Positions 40,208-50,178 of a stretch of 64,000 nt of DNA are shown one piece after another. Position 1 is the stretch's first letter; each line of letters starts with the position of its first letter. Origin of the DNA: JBARKJ01 sp049801375 (GTDB taxonomy: Bacteria; Nitrospirota; JACRHJ01). Location of the stretch: the NCBI GenBank assembly GCA_049801375.1, contig JBARKJ010000046.1, forward strand, positions 24,520 to 88,519. Direction: 5' to 3'. The notes beneath the pieces are model-generated. The model was not told where the DNA came from and did not search any database. It saw only the letters and a list, made by a program, of their open reading frames with translations. The translations under genes were made by a program, and so were the position numbers.

Positions 40208-43200
40208 TTACACTCCTGCCAGTTCCGCCGCTTCAGTTAAGCGGACAGACACAAGCCGCGAGACGCCCGGCTCGTCCATCGTGACGCCGTAAAGCGCGTC
40301 CGCAAGCTCCATCGTGGGGCGGCTGTGCGTAATGACGATGAACTGGGTCTTGTCCGCGAACTCTTTCAGCAGGTTCCCGAAACGCTGTACGTTGCCTTCG
40401 TCGAGCGGCGCGTCCACCTCGTCCAGGACGCAGAAGGGCGAGGGCTTCACGAGGAAACATGCGAACGTCAGCGCGGCGGCTATAAGCGCCTTCTCACCAC
40501 CGGAGAACAGGAGCAGGCTCTGGAGCTTCTTTCCAGGCGGCTGTGCGACAATCTCAAGGCCCGAATCCAGCACGTCGTTTCCCTCCTCAGGCGGCACGAG
40601 TACGAGCTCAGCGCGTCCTCCGCCGAATAGTGAGAGGAATACCGTTTTAAAAGTCTCGTTGATGGCGTTGAACGCCTCCGTGAAAAGCTCTTCGGAAGTT
40701 TTATTTATCTTGCCGATGGCCTCCCGAAGCCGCGAGACCGACGACTCCAGGTCCTGCTTCTGTGAACTCAGGAAGTCGAAGCGCTCCATCAGTTCGTTAT
40801 ATTCCTCTATCGCGCCGACATTAACCGGCCCGAGTTTTTCAAGCTTTATCTTAAGCTCCGCCGCATCCATCTCCGCCTGCTCGCGCTCTATCTGAAGATT
40901 CTTGAACTGTTCCTCTATTTCAGGTATCTGGATATGGTAGTTGTGTTCCACGGTCTCAAGCAGGTGCTCGGCTTTAAGCCTAAGTTCCGCGCGCTTAAGC
41001 TCAATCTCGCCCAGCGCGTCCCGCGCCGCTTCGGCTTCCCGGCGAGTCGATTTCAACGACTCTTCCAAACCTTCTATGGCGTCGTATGCGATCTGATACG
41101 CGTCCTGGAGCGCGGGCGCCTGCTCCTTCATCGCCATCGCCTCACTCAAAAACGAATTGATACTGCCTTCCGCTTCCGCGCGGCCTTTAGACAGCTCATC
41201 CTTCTTCTCTGATATCTCGCGTCCTTCTTCCTCAAGGCGTGTCCGTCTTCGTTCCAGCTCTTCTTTTTTGAGGTCCGCCCGTTTCAAATCACGCGCCCAC
41301 GACTCGTGCTTCTGAATAAGCGCCGAGAGGTCCATCTTCTTCGCCGTCAGCGCCTCCCGGTCTCTCTCAAGTTGTGATTTAGCGGCCTTGAGATTTTCCT
41401 GCACGGCAAAAAGCAAGGATTCCGCTTTATTTTTCCCCTCGCCCAGTTCTTCGAGGGCCGCGCGTGTCTTTACTAGGGATTCTCTTATTTCATCTTCTTC
41501 CTGGGAGCGCTGGGACGCTTCAATGTCCAGCACTTCCAGCTTCTTAGTTATCCGTTCCATTTCGGCGGCCAGAGATGCCGCGTCCTTTTCAAGCCCTACC
41601 AAGGTAACGCGCTTTTCATTTATAATCTCATGAAGCCCCTTCAGCTTACCTTCCAGTTCTTCCATCAGGGCCTTCGACTCGGAAAGCCTGTCCTGGGCCG
41701 CCTGGTTGCTCCGGGAAAGACTCTTCACTTCTTCGGTCAGCTCGCGTATCTCGCGCTTCTTGGAAAGTATCCCGCCCGAGCCGCCCGCCCCGCCGGTAAC
41801 CGCGCCCGAAGGTTCCACCACTTCTCCGTCCAGAGTAACCAGCGTCCAGTCCGCACCCTGCTCCCAGATTGAGAACGCGGCGTCCAGGTCCCGGACGACC
41901 AGCACTTGCCCCAGGAGGCTCTTTAGAATATCTTCGTATCCGTCATTCACGTTCGAGAGCGAAAGCGCCGCGCCAACTATCCCCTCTCCCGCCGGAGCTT
42001 CCGAACAGGAAAAAACCTTCGGCAACGCGGGTAGAAAGCTTCCCCTGCCCGCGCCGCGCGCTTTTAGGAATTCAATCGCGGCTTTCGCGTCGTCGTGGCC
42101 GCCGACGATTATATTCTGGAGCCTCTCGCCCAGTACCGCCTCGATCGCGCGTTCATGCTCCGGGCTTGCGGAAAGAATGTCCGCGACCAGCCCCCTTATG
42201 CCGGGAAGCGCGCCGCGCTTGTTCTCGGATACCAGGGCTTTCACGCCCGCGGCAAACCCTTCCAGCCCCTCTTCCAGCTCTTTCAGGGATTTCAGCCGGT
42301 TCGACTTCTGGGAGAGCCGTTCCCTGCCAATGGCCAACTCGTCCGAAAGCCCTTTTAACGAGGTGCGCGTCTCATCCACTTTAGCGGACAGACTGCCCCG
42401 TTCGGCTTCGAGTTCGTTATTTGAAGACCGGGCCGCCTCCAACTCCATCCTCTTCTTCTCTACCGCAAGCTTCGCGGCAGACAAGATTTCCTCCGTCTCC
42501 CGCCTCTCTTCTGACGCCCTAGCAGACCGGGTTTCCAGCGCGGCCCTTCGCTCTTCCAGTCTCGCGAGGACGTTCTGGTTGCTCGAAAGGCCCGCCTGCA
42601 TATCGAAAAGCCGGACCCGCCCATGCTCTATCTCCTGCTCGAGCGCGTGCGCATCGTCGGTTTTTTCCTGGTACTCGGACTCAAGAGACTGAAGCTCGGA
42701 GCGCAAGCCCTCCAGCTCTGATTTAAGCGCCTGCTCCTCTTCCCTGAGAGACGACGCCTGCTGGTGGAGGTCTTCTTCCTCGACTTTAAGCTGGCCCATT
42801 TCTGAAAGCCTGCGCTCCTCGCGCTCATCCAGGTTTTTCAGCTGGTTTGCCGCCACTTCCGCGCGCGCCTCAAGCCGGCTCACTTCGGACTCCAGCCGGT
42901 GGACCTCGCGCTGATGCTCCATCAACGTGCGCTCTTTCTCCACAAGCTGGAGCCTCGCTTCGGAGAGGTCCGCCTCCCTTGCCGAGACTGAGTTCTTAGC
43001 CGCGGACTGCAAGGAAGAAAGCCTCTCGTGCTCATCCTCCACCTCCGAGCTTTTCGCAAGGAGCGCGTTGTAGTCGTCCCAGGACATCTTGAGTTCAAGG
43101 CCGCGAAGCTCGGCCGAGAGCTTTTTGTACCGTTCCGCCTTCTTCGCCTGCCTGTCCAGCGAGCCTATCTGACGCTTCACCTCGTGGATTATGTCGCTCA

Positions 43201-43780
43201 CGCGGCTTAAGTTGTCTTCGGTCTCTTTCAGCTTCGATAACGCCTCGTTCTTGCGGGATTTGTATTTCGTTATCCCCGCGACCTCTTCGATTATGAAGCG
43301 GCGTTCCTCCGGCTTGCTCGTTATGAGCTGGCCAATTTTACCCTGCTCGATTATCGAATACGCCCTGGAGCCGACGCCGGTATCCATAAGCAGGTCGCGG
43401 ATGTCTTTCAGGCGGCACTGTATCTTGTTGATCAGGTACTCGCTCTCCCCGCTCCTGTACAGCCTGCGGGTGATGGTTATTTCCTTGAACTCCGAGAACC
43501 CCAGCGAGTCCGCCCCCTCCACGTCCTGTAGCGTAAGGTTAACCTCCGCCATCCCGGTGGCTTTGCGTACCTCGGTCCCGTTGAAGATCACGTCTTCCAT
43601 CTTTTCGCCGCGCATGTTCTTGGCGCTCTTCTCGCCAAGCACCCAGCGGATGGCGTCGGAGATATTGCTCTTCCCGCACCCGTTCGGCCCCACGACGGCG
43701 GTCATGCCGCGCTCGAAGGTGACGGATGTCTTGTCCGAAAAGGATTTAAAACCTGTCATTTCCAGCTTGTGGAAGCGCAT
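40208..43780 (-). CDS. smc: Chromosome segregation protein SMC
   Basis: 1190-residue SMC protein, the core of bacterial condensin. N-terminal Walker A GPNGCGKSN at ~31-39, two long coiled coils (~170-500 and ~660-1010) on either side of a hinge domain (~520-640, with GIRGLVADIL and a Gly-rich GAVTGGAGGSGG exit), and a C-terminal ABC half with FSGGEKALIAAALTFA and Walker B FCVLDEVDAPLD. Usual full length is ~1150-1200. It has its own promoter and terminator. Confidence 0.96.
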   Translation of the reverse strand: MRFHKLEMTGFKSFSDKTSVTFERGMTAVVGPNGCGKSNISDAIRWVLGEKSAKNMRGEKMEDVIFNGTEVRKATGMAEVNLTLQDVEGADSLGFSEFKEITITRRLYRSGESEYLINKIQCRLKDIRDLLMDTGVGSRAYSIIEQGKIGQLITSKPEERRFIIEEVAGITKYKSRKNEALSKLKETEDNLSRVSDIIHEVKRQIGSLDRQAKKAERYKKLSAELRGLELKMSWDDYNALLAKSSEVEDEHERLSSLQSAAKNSVSAREADLSEARLQLVEKERTLMEHQREVHRLESEVSRLEARAEVAANQLKNLDEREERRLSEMGQLKVEEEDLHQQASSLREEEQALKSELEGLRSELQSLESEYQEKTDDAHALEQEIEHGRVRLFDMQAGLSSNQNVLARLEERRAALETRSARASEERRETEEILSAAKLAVEKKRMELEAARSSNNELEAERGSLSAKVDETRTSLKGLSDELAIGRERLSQKSNRLKSLKELEEGLEGFAAGVKALVSENKRGALPGIRGLVADILSASPEHERAIEAVLGERLQNIIVGGHDDAKAAIEFLKARGAGRGSFLPALPKVFSCSEAPAGEGIVGAALSLSNVNDGYEDILKSLLGQVLVVRDLDAAFSIWEQGADWTLVTLDGEVVEPSGAVTGGAGGSGGILSKKREIRELTEEVKSLSRSNQAAQDRLSESKALMEELEGKLKGLHEIINEKRVTLVGLEKDAASLAAEMERITKKLEVLDIEASQRSQEEDEIRESLVKTRAALEELGEGKNKAESLLFAVQENLKAAKSQLERDREALTAKKMDLSALIQKHESWARDLKRADLKKEELERRRTRLEEEGREISEKKDELSKGRAEAEGSINSFLSEAMAMKEQAPALQDAYQIAYDAIEGLEESLKSTRREAEAARDALGEIELKRAELRLKAEHLLETVEHNYHIQIPEIEEQFKNLQIEREQAEMDAAELKIKLEKLGPVNVGAIEEYNELMERFDFLSSQKQDLESSVSRLREAIGKINKTSEELFTEAFNAINETFKTVFLSLFGGGRAELVLVPPEEGNDVLDSGLEIVAQPPGKKLQSLLLFSGGEKALIAAALTFACFLVKPSPFCVLDEVDAPLDEGNVQRFGNLLKEFADKTQFIVITHSRPTMELADALYGVTMDEPGVSRLVSVRLTEAAELAGV

Positions 43781-43838
43781 CTTCTACCTCTTGTGAAATT
43801 TTGGGAAAATGATTTTTGACGAGGCTTTCCCGGCTGAA

Positions 43839-43867
43839 TTTATATCATATGAGATGAGAAAAATCAA
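43839..43867 (-). promoter_or_regulatory. Promoter of smc
   Basis: Minus-strand TTGATT (43862-43867) and TATAAA (43839-43844) separated by 17 bases, 58 bases before the smc ATG. The rest of the 181-base intergenic stretch shows no gene. Confidence 0.6.
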
Positions 43868-43961
43868 TTGAAAAGCACTAAAAAATGTGGCAGATGGATT
43901 AACACGGTACAATATATGGTATTTATATGGTTCTGGCCGCCCCCTTGGAGATGCAGGACAC

Positions 43962-44858
43962 CTAATGTTCTGAAATAAATTGCGAGACCTTGCTTATTAC
44001 ACGCCCCTTCTCCGCATCCAGGCAAAGCAGGTGGCCGGAGCGCTCCACCCAGAACACCCCTTTATCCCCCGAAGAGACGTGGGTTATTATATATCCTGGG
44101 CCGGAGATGTCCACGGTAGGGTCTTTCTTTGACTGTATTACCAGGAGTGGCTCTTTGACTTCCGGAAGCTCCAGCCGGGCGGATTCTTCAAGCGACACCA
44201 GTTCCCGGAGCGCCTTTATCGGCATGAGGTCGTAAACCGGCCTTCCTTCGAGCGCTTTTTTATCGAAGCAGAAAGAAGGCTGGGTGATTACATAGTCGGT
44301 AAACAGGAACCGGGACAGGTTTTTAATCGAATATTCTGGGGTGATAAATTTATTCCGGCCATTTATGAACACGCACGGCGCGAGAAGCACAACTCCCACG
44401 GGCTTTTTTTTCGCGGCAATGTCCAGCGCGATATCCCCGCCCATCGAAAACCCGACGACATAGACTTTGCGGTACTTGCGGGATAGCTCGTCAAAGGCCT
44501 CATCCGATGCCGCCGTCCAGTCTTTTTTACCTGAGCGCTCGAAGTCCCGGACGCTCGTGCCGTGGCCGGGTAAAAGGGGTGCGTAAACCGCGATGCCTTC
44601 TTTATAAAGCGCATTTGCCAGGGGTTTAAGGTCGAACGGAGTAGCGCCGAACCCATGTATCAAAAGGGCGGCTTTCTCATAACCTTTCCCTGGAAAAGAG
44701 ATAGGTCCGGCATTCGGCAGAAGCCCGGTCCCCGCGTCCCTGGGATGCAGCGCATCTTCCCGCGCCAGCATCGCGCGGCTCTTAGACCAGTCCAGCGCCC
44801 CGCAGCCGGACGACAGCAAAAGGACAACTACGAGCGCTAATAGCAGGCGCCTTTTCAT
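43962..44858 (-). CDS. Lipoprotein alpha/beta hydrolase (carboxylesterase/monoacylglycerol-lipase-like)
   Basis: 298 residues beginning with a lipoprotein signal (lipobox LLSSGC). The hydrolase domain has the oxyanion loop IHGFGATPFD, nucleophile elbow GFSMGGD and late Asp and His (KKDPTVD; ERSGHLLCLD). This triad arrangement is like carboxylesterase Est30 or monoacylglycerol lipase. It is membrane-anchored in the envelope; the substrate is likely an ester lipid. Overlaps the upstream lipoprotein gene (ATGA). Confidence 0.85.
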   Translation of the reverse strand: MKRRLLLALVVVLLLSSGCGALDWSKSRAMLAREDALHPRDAGTGLLPNAGPISFPGKGYEKAALLIHGFGATPFDLKPLANALYKEGIAVYAPLLPGHGTSVRDFERSGKKDWTAASDEAFDELSRKYRKVYVVGFSMGGDIALDIAAKKKPVGVVLLAPCVFINGRNKFITPEYSIKNLSRFLFTDYVITQPSFCFDKKALEGRPVYDLMPIKALRELVSLEESARLELPEVKEPLLVIQSKKDPTVDISGPGYIITHVSSGDKGVFWVERSGHLLCLDAEKGRVISKVSQFISEH

Positions 44859-45397
44859 TGCTCAGGCACTTCGAACTTCTTTTCCTTGGTATCAAACGGG
44901 ACGGTCCGGCTTGCGAACCAGGTATGGAATACAGCCGAGCCTTGAAGTCGGTATTCAAGGTTTCCTTTAAATAAAATCTGCGCAATCTTGCCGCCCAAAC
45001 TCCCGTAACTCACCTTCACCGGCAGGGTCACGACGGTGGTAGAACCCGAAGGTATGGCTATTTCATTTTCCGCCTGCCCGCTCGCTATCTCTTCCCCGGA
45101 AACATATGCGTGGTAGTCCAGATCGGATATCCTGACGGTGAACCAGTTGGGGTTGGTTATCTGGAGGTCAATTTCGGCATCGAAGCCTTTGAGCGTCATG
45201 TCATTTATATGGACGGTCTTCAACTCCAGAGACATCTTCCGGACGGCGCTTTTCATGCTGCATGCCGATAATGACACGGCGATCAGGACTACCAGAACGG
45301 CCGCCAGCAGTTTCTGTCTTCGCTGTCTGTCTTCGCTTTCGCTCTGGACAGGTAAACCGTTTCGCTCTGGACAGGTAAAACGTTTCCGATTCCTCAT
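44855..45397 (-). CDS. LEA type 2-like lipoprotein
   Basis: 180 residues with a lipoprotein signal (LLAAVLVVLIAVSLSAC) and a beta-sandwich of the LEA14/WHy type (ITNPNWFTVRISDLDYHAYV). The start ATG 45397 overlaps the transglutaminase stop. It is preceded by an unusually long charged N region of ~28 residues that is created by a 23-base tandem duplication, so the original start may have been lost. LEA14-like lipoproteins occur in the envelope; function unknown. Confidence 0.78.
   Translation of the reverse strand: MRNRKRFTCPERNGLPVQSESEDRQRRQKLLAAVLVVLIAVSLSACSMKSAVRKMSLELKTVHINDMTLKGFDAEIDLQITNPNWFTVRISDLDYHAYVSGEEIASGQAENEIAIPSGSTTVVTLPVKVSYGSLGGKIAQILFKGNLEYRLQGSAVFHTWFASRTVPFDTKEKKFEVPEQ
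45340..45385. repeat. 23-base tandem duplication near the LEA lipoprotein start
   Basis: Units 45340-45362 and 45363-45385 (CGCTCTGGACAGGTAAA...) differ at one base. A second pair of 13-base repeats (TCTGTCTTCGCTG/T) lies just before, near 45314-45339. As 23 is not a multiple of three, the duplication changes the reading frame of the signal region. Confidence 0.8.
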
Positions 45398-46797
45398 CTC
45401 GTCTCCAGCACCGTTATCTTGAGCTTGCCCACCGCCTTGATCAACTCCACCTGTTTGTCCGGCCCGCCCTCGGCCAGCCTGATATGGGAGGCATCGGCCG
45501 GGAACTGGCCGAAGGTGGGATCGACCGTTACCCACTGGCCGACGTATATTTCATTCCAGGCGTGGTAATAAAACTTCCCGTTCATCAAGACAAGCCCGGC
45601 GTCCATCCTGGCCGGTATCCCGGCGGCGCGGGCGAGTGCCATGAACAGCGTCGCGTGCTCGTTGCAGTCCCCGGAGAGGTTTTGCAGTACCTCCACCGCG
45701 TTCGGTATACCCGCGGAAGGGTATTTACGCAGGTTGTCGTAGACCCAGCCCAGCAGTTTCCGCGCCGCCTTCAGCGTGTCCTTTTCTCCCCCGGTTATTT
45801 CCCCGGCCTGTTTTATTATACGAGGGTCGTCGGACTGGACGAATGGCTGAGGCTTCAAAAACTCATCGAGACCCGGCCCTTTCACCGGGAACTGTGCCGG
45901 CTTAATGCCCGATAAATCTTCTTTCTCAGCTGAAAGGATACCACCCGAGAAAACCTGCCTCCCGCCGTCCAGCGCCATCCCGGAGAGGTCTGCCCCTTCG
46001 AGCTTCACCTTCATAAACAATACGCTCCTGGGGTCGGCGACAACTTCCCCTTCCGCCGGGACAGCCGTAAGCGCGGTAATGTCCGGCGGAGCGTTTATTT
46101 TTAAATTCAGGGCCTGCTCCTTCGTCTCTTTCAGGAAGGTAAAGCCCATCGGCCCGGAAGACTTCAGGGTTCCCAGCCGGGGACTTATCCAACTCGTCCC
46201 GTCGATGCCGGAATAGCTCTCCCGCACCTTATATACCGGGACCAGGCCCTCCCCCTCCTTCATCTCCTCCACCGATTCCACGTTTACCTTCATCTGCTGC
46301 AACGAGAGCGACGCCGGGTCGAAAAGCGGAAGCTCCATGGAATCTCCCGCCTTAAGTTTTTGGTTCTGGATGTAGAGGTCCGCCCCCGAAGACAGGAAGG
46401 GTGTCTCCTTGAGCTTTATCGCTTCCGAGTCGGATTGGCCGGGGCCGGTCTTCAGCCGAAGGGTATTTCCGTCCACCACCCCGTCGATAGTGGCGTCCGC
46501 GAAACCAGAGACCATCGAGAAATGGAAGCTTTTTACCCTGTAGCCGCCATCTGTGATGGAAGAGGTCTTTATTTTTACTTCCTGCACCGTCCCCAACACG
46601 GTCAGGGCCGCCGTCATTTCCTCGGTGATATCATAGCCGCCGGGGACATCTTCGGCCTTGAGATACGCATAGCCCATCTTCTCTTTCCCAAGGTACATCC
46701 CGGCCCATTCTTCATAAGGGGCGGCAAACGCAGCCTGGGCGAGCAAAAGGGTCAAAAAAACCGCAAATAGACTTAAAACACGGCCCGTTGAGGACAT
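45394..46797 (-). CDS. Exported transglutaminase-like domain protein
   Basis: 467 residues: signal peptide (LFAVFLTLLLAQAAFA), a ~290-residue N-terminal beta domain, then a transglutaminase-like cysteine protease fold with catalytic Cys in SGDCNEHATLF and His/Asp in YYHAWNEIYVGQWVTVDPTFG. These proteins act in the envelope as peptidases or cross-linking enzymes. Coupled to the LEA and hydrolase lipoprotein genes, forming a three-gene envelope operon. Confidence 0.85.
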   Translation of the reverse strand: MSSTGRVLSLFAVFLTLLLAQAAFAAPYEEWAGMYLGKEKMGYAYLKAEDVPGGYDITEEMTAALTVLGTVQEVKIKTSSITDGGYRVKSFHFSMVSGFADATIDGVVDGNTLRLKTGPGQSDSEAIKLKETPFLSSGADLYIQNQKLKAGDSMELPLFDPASLSLQQMKVNVESVEEMKEGEGLVPVYKVRESYSGIDGTSWISPRLGTLKSSGPMGFTFLKETKEQALNLKINAPPDITALTAVPAEGEVVADPRSVLFMKVKLEGADLSGMALDGGRQVFSGGILSAEKEDLSGIKPAQFPVKGPGLDEFLKPQPFVQSDDPRIIKQAGEITGGEKDTLKAARKLLGWVYDNLRKYPSAGIPNAVEVLQNLSGDCNEHATLFMALARAAGIPARMDAGLVLMNGKFYYHAWNEIYVGQWVTVDPTFGQFPADASHIRLAEGGPDKQVELIKAVGKLKITVLETR

Positions 46798-46887
46798 TTC
46801 TCCCCCCTAAATTAAATCCGGATAAATCTGGATATTTATAACACAACTGGCCCCGGATGTAAACCGGCGGGAATGGGGTCAATAACC

Positions 46888-46917
46888 TTGACAGTAAGAC
46901 CTTGAATATGCTAAATT
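46888..46917 (+). promoter_or_regulatory. Promoter of the TPR-protein operon
   Basis: Perfect TTGACA (46888-46893), 18-base spacer, then TAAATT (46912-46917) preceded by TGC, an extended -10. The GTG start follows 37 bases downstream. Confidence 0.6.
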
Positions 46918-46953
46918 CATGTGGGATTTTTATGCTCTGGAACCGAGGTTTAA

Positions 46954-49900
46954 GTGATTAACAAAAGCAAGATATTAAAGGACGTACAGAAGTTCATAGC
47001 CAAGTCCCAATGGGATAAGGCAATAATCGAGTACGAGAAGATCCTGGCTGAGTCGCCAAACGACGCCAATACCTTCAATACCGTCGGAGACCTCTGCCTA
47101 AAGAGGAACGATACCGAAAGGGCCATCGAGTCATTCAAAAGGGCCGCTGAAATCTTCAATAAGACCGGCTTCACCCTCAAGGCTATCGCCCTTTACAAAA
47201 AAGTCCTGAACATAAAGCCTGATCAAGTGGACGTCTTTCTCCTGATGGGAAAGCTGAACGCCGAGCGCGGCATGGTGGGGAACGCAAACGAGAATTACCT
47301 GGCGGCGGCGTCTTATTTTGCCAAACAAGGCCAGAAGAGCAAGGCTATAGACATATACAAAACCCTCTGCGAACTGAACCCCGATAATTTCTCACTCGCC
47401 CAAAAACTTGCGGAGCTTTATTTGGGCGAAGGGTTCGAGCGGGAGGGCGTAAATAAATGCATCGAGCTTGCGGAAAAGAAGTTTGCCCAGGGAGATATTG
47501 CGGGCGCGAGGGAGTTCCTGGCAAAGGTCGGGGAAAAGGCGTTGGACGGGTTCGAGTTCAACAGGGTTTCCGCTTTGATAGACCTGAAGGAGAACCGGCT
47601 TCAGGAGGCGGTGTCCAGGCTCGAAGATTTAAACAGGCTGGACCCGAACGACGTGAGGATACTGAATTTACTGGGCGAGGCCTATCTCCGCTCCGGCAGG
47701 TTTGATGAGTCCAGGGCGATCTACAAAGTCCTTCAGGAGAAAGACCCGAAGGACATGATCTACCGGCATCAGCTCATCGAACTGGATTTGAAGACAGGGG
47801 ATTTCGAGACCGCCTGGAAAGAATATGAAACGTTGGCTGACTGGCACATCTCCAGAAGCGAATTCACCGAGGCCGAAAAATTCATCCAGGAGTTCCTTGA
47901 CCACAAGGCAGACAGCCTCGATGCCCTGAACCTCCTCGCTTACATCCTGGAGAAACAGGACAGGCAGGAAGAGGCGGAAAAGATAAGGCGCCAGGCGAAA
48001 GACCTGAGCGCCCCCTCCGCACCTATCCCGTCCCCTGCCGAAGAAAGTCCGGCCTTATCGGACGAAAGTCCAGCCTTCGTGGAAAAAGAAATTCCAATCG
48101 AGGCCGCCCCCGCCGTGCCTGAAGCGGTACTCCCTCCGTTAGAGGAAGAGGCGTCTTTGCCTGATATGCCGATGACGGACGAGGTTTTGCCAAACGCATC
48201 CTTGCCGGACGAGCCTTTGCCGGATATGCCCGAGGGGTTCGGAGAGTTCCCGCCGATGGAACTGGGCGAGGATGACGCGCTGGATGAAATTCCGCGGGAT
48301 TTCGTGGCGGACGGTTTTCCGGAAGATAACGAGCTTGAAGGTTTGGATATTTTCGCCGTTAACAAAGGTCACGAAGAAACCTCCGGGGCGGACGAGACTG
48401 GCATGCAGAGCGGCCCGGGCTACGGCATACACGACGTGGAAGAATTAGTGACTCCGCCGCCCGAAACAAGCCTTGAGGAACGCCTTGGCGAGGCTGATGT
48501 TCTGCTAAGGTACGGGATGACGGAAAAGGTGACGGATATTCTTAATAGCCTCTCCGAAACCCACCCCCGCGACCCGGAGGTAAAAAAGAGGTACATCGAG
48601 CTTCACAAGGCACAGGGCGATCTTGACAGTTTTATAAACGTATCCGTCGAACTTGCCGATATTTATAATTCGATGGGCATGGAGGCGGAAGCCGAAGCGG
48701 TACTCGGTAAAGCGCGCCGGCTGGACCCTGGCGACCCAAGGCTTGCCTCCAAATCGCCAAAGCCGCCTTCCGTGGTATATGAGATAGGCGCGGTTCCGGA
48801 AATGCCGGAACTAACGGAGATGGAATTGCCGGTGCAGGAGCCGGAAGCGAAAATCTTCGAACTGGACGAACCTCTGGAGGAGGAAATTTCACTGCCGGTA
48901 GAGAAGGCAGTGGAGCCGGACCTTCAGCCTGAACTGGTCGTGCAGCCTGAACTGGTCGTGCAGCCGGAAGATGTGCCGCTTCCTGAACAGGAATTCGAGG
49001 AAACCCTGTTTACAACTGATAACCAGATTACGCTGGAAGATCTGGCCGGGCCCTCGATGACTCCGGGTTCCGTGCATTACCTGGAGGAGCGGGCGGAAGC
49101 GGATTTCTATGCCCAGCAGGGTCTTACTCAAGAGGCAGTCGATATCTACAGGGAGCTCCTTACCGTAAACCCGGACGACCATGAAGTCCGCGCAAGGTAC
49201 GAGACGCTGCTTGATAGTTTGCGAAAAGAGCCGGAGCCGCAGGATTTAGAGCTGGTCACGGAAGAGCCGGAGGATTATCCGGAGCTTGAACATTCCGCGC
49301 TGGAGCCTTATTCCGAGCCATCCGCTGAAATCCGGGAAGAGACAAGCGAGGAAGACGACGTTTTCAAATCCCTGGACAGCGAACTGGAGCAGGCCTTCAA
49401 GGAGACATGGGACGAGCCTGTTGTGGGCGGAGATTTTGAGGAGGCCGCGCCGGATGAAATGGAGACGGACGAGCCGGTTCAGACGGCTGATCCGGAGCGG
49501 TCAGCCGAGCTCATCTCCAGCGCTTTTTCCATACAGGAGCCGAAGCCGGATGAGGATTTCTTCGACCTGGGAGCGGAACTCCGCGAGGAATTCGAAGAGG
49601 AAACTGAAGCGCCTGCGGCGGAGCAATCTTCCGACGTGTTCGAAGACAAACTGCTCGAGGAAGTTTTCCAGGAATTTAAAAAGGGCGTCGAAAACCAGCT
49701 CAACAAGGAAGATTATGAGACCCATTATAACCTGGGTATCGCATATAAAGAGATGGGGATGTTAGATGAGGCGCTGGGCGAGTTCGAGCTTGCCTCGCAA
49801 GACCCGGGCAGGCTCCTCGACTGCGCGAGCATGAGCGGGTTATGTTATATCGAGAAGGGCGAGTACGGCACGGCGATTATAAATTTTAAAAAGGGTTTGG

Positions 49901-50163
49901 AAGCGGAAGGACGCGAGCCGGACGAATATATGGGATTGAAATACGACCTTGCGACCGCACACGAACTGAATGACGACATCCCGTCGGCGCAGTCGGTCGT
50001 GGAGGAGATAATCTCGGTGGACGGCGGTTTCCGCGATGTGAGGGAGAGGCTCCAGAGGTTGAACAAGGCGCTACTGAAATCCGGGGCCGCGCCCGCCAAG
50101 GATAAGAAAAAGACGGAAGATAAACCCGCCGCACCCAAGAAAAACAAGGTATCGTATTTATAA
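46954..50163 (+). CDS. Large TPR-repeat protein with long acidic linkers
   Basis: 1069-residue, strongly acidic protein with no signal peptide. The first ~340 residues are tandem TPR units (for example AIIEYEKILAESPNDANTFN), then an acidic Pro/Glu-rich linker (~345-480), more TPRs (~485-600), another linker containing an 18-base duplication (ELVVQP twice), a TPR pair (~705-750) and a C-terminal set (~900-1050) ending in a Lys-rich tail. It starts with GTG 46954, GAGG five bases upstream. Such proteins are scaffolds, here possibly for secretion or pilus/outer membrane systems in view of the ExeA-like ATPase 15 bases downstream. Confidence 0.85.
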   Translation: MINKSKILKDVQKFIAKSQWDKAIIEYEKILAESPNDANTFNTVGDLCLKRNDTERAIESFKRAAEIFNKTGFTLKAIALYKKVLNIKPDQVDVFLLMGKLNAERGMVGNANENYLAAASYFAKQGQKSKAIDIYKTLCELNPDNFSLAQKLAELYLGEGFEREGVNKCIELAEKKFAQGDIAGAREFLAKVGEKALDGFEFNRVSALIDLKENRLQEAVSRLEDLNRLDPNDVRILNLLGEAYLRSGRFDESRAIYKVLQEKDPKDMIYRHQLIELDLKTGDFETAWKEYETLADWHISRSEFTEAEKFIQEFLDHKADSLDALNLLAYILEKQDRQEEAEKIRRQAKDLSAPSAPIPSPAEESPALSDESPAFVEKEIPIEAAPAVPEAVLPPLEEEASLPDMPMTDEVLPNASLPDEPLPDMPEGFGEFPPMELGEDDALDEIPRDFVADGFPEDNELEGLDIFAVNKGHEETSGADETGMQSGPGYGIHDVEELVTPPPETSLEERLGEADVLLRYGMTEKVTDILNSLSETHPRDPEVKKRYIELHKAQGDLDSFINVSVELADIYNSMGMEAEAEAVLGKARRLDPGDPRLASKSPKPPSVVYEIGAVPEMPELTEMELPVQEPEAKIFELDEPLEEEISLPVEKAVEPDLQPELVVQPELVVQPEDVPLPEQEFEETLFTTDNQITLEDLAGPSMTPGSVHYLEERAEADFYAQQGLTQEAVDIYRELLTVNPDDHEVRARYETLLDSLRKEPEPQDLELVTEEPEDYPELEHSALEPYSEPSAEIREETSEEDDVFKSLDSELEQAFKETWDEPVVGGDFEEAAPDEMETDEPVQTADPERSAELISSAFSIQEPKPDEDFFDLGAELREEFEEETEAPAAEQSSDVFEDKLLEEVFQEFKKGVENQLNKEDYETHYNLGIAYKEMGMLDEALGEFELASQDPGRLLDCASMSGLCYIEKGEYGTAIINFKKGLEAEGREPDEYMGLKYDLATAHELNDDIPSAQSVVEEIISVDGGFRDVRERLQRLNKALLKSGAAPAKDKKKTEDKPAAPKKNKVSYL

Positions 50164-50178
50164 CCAGCGGAGAGTTAG

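Noticed and set aside
41706..42692. Ser-rich plus-strand open frame inside smc
   Set aside because: Antisense to the SMC hinge and coiled coil; composition reflects complement of charged coiled-coil codons.
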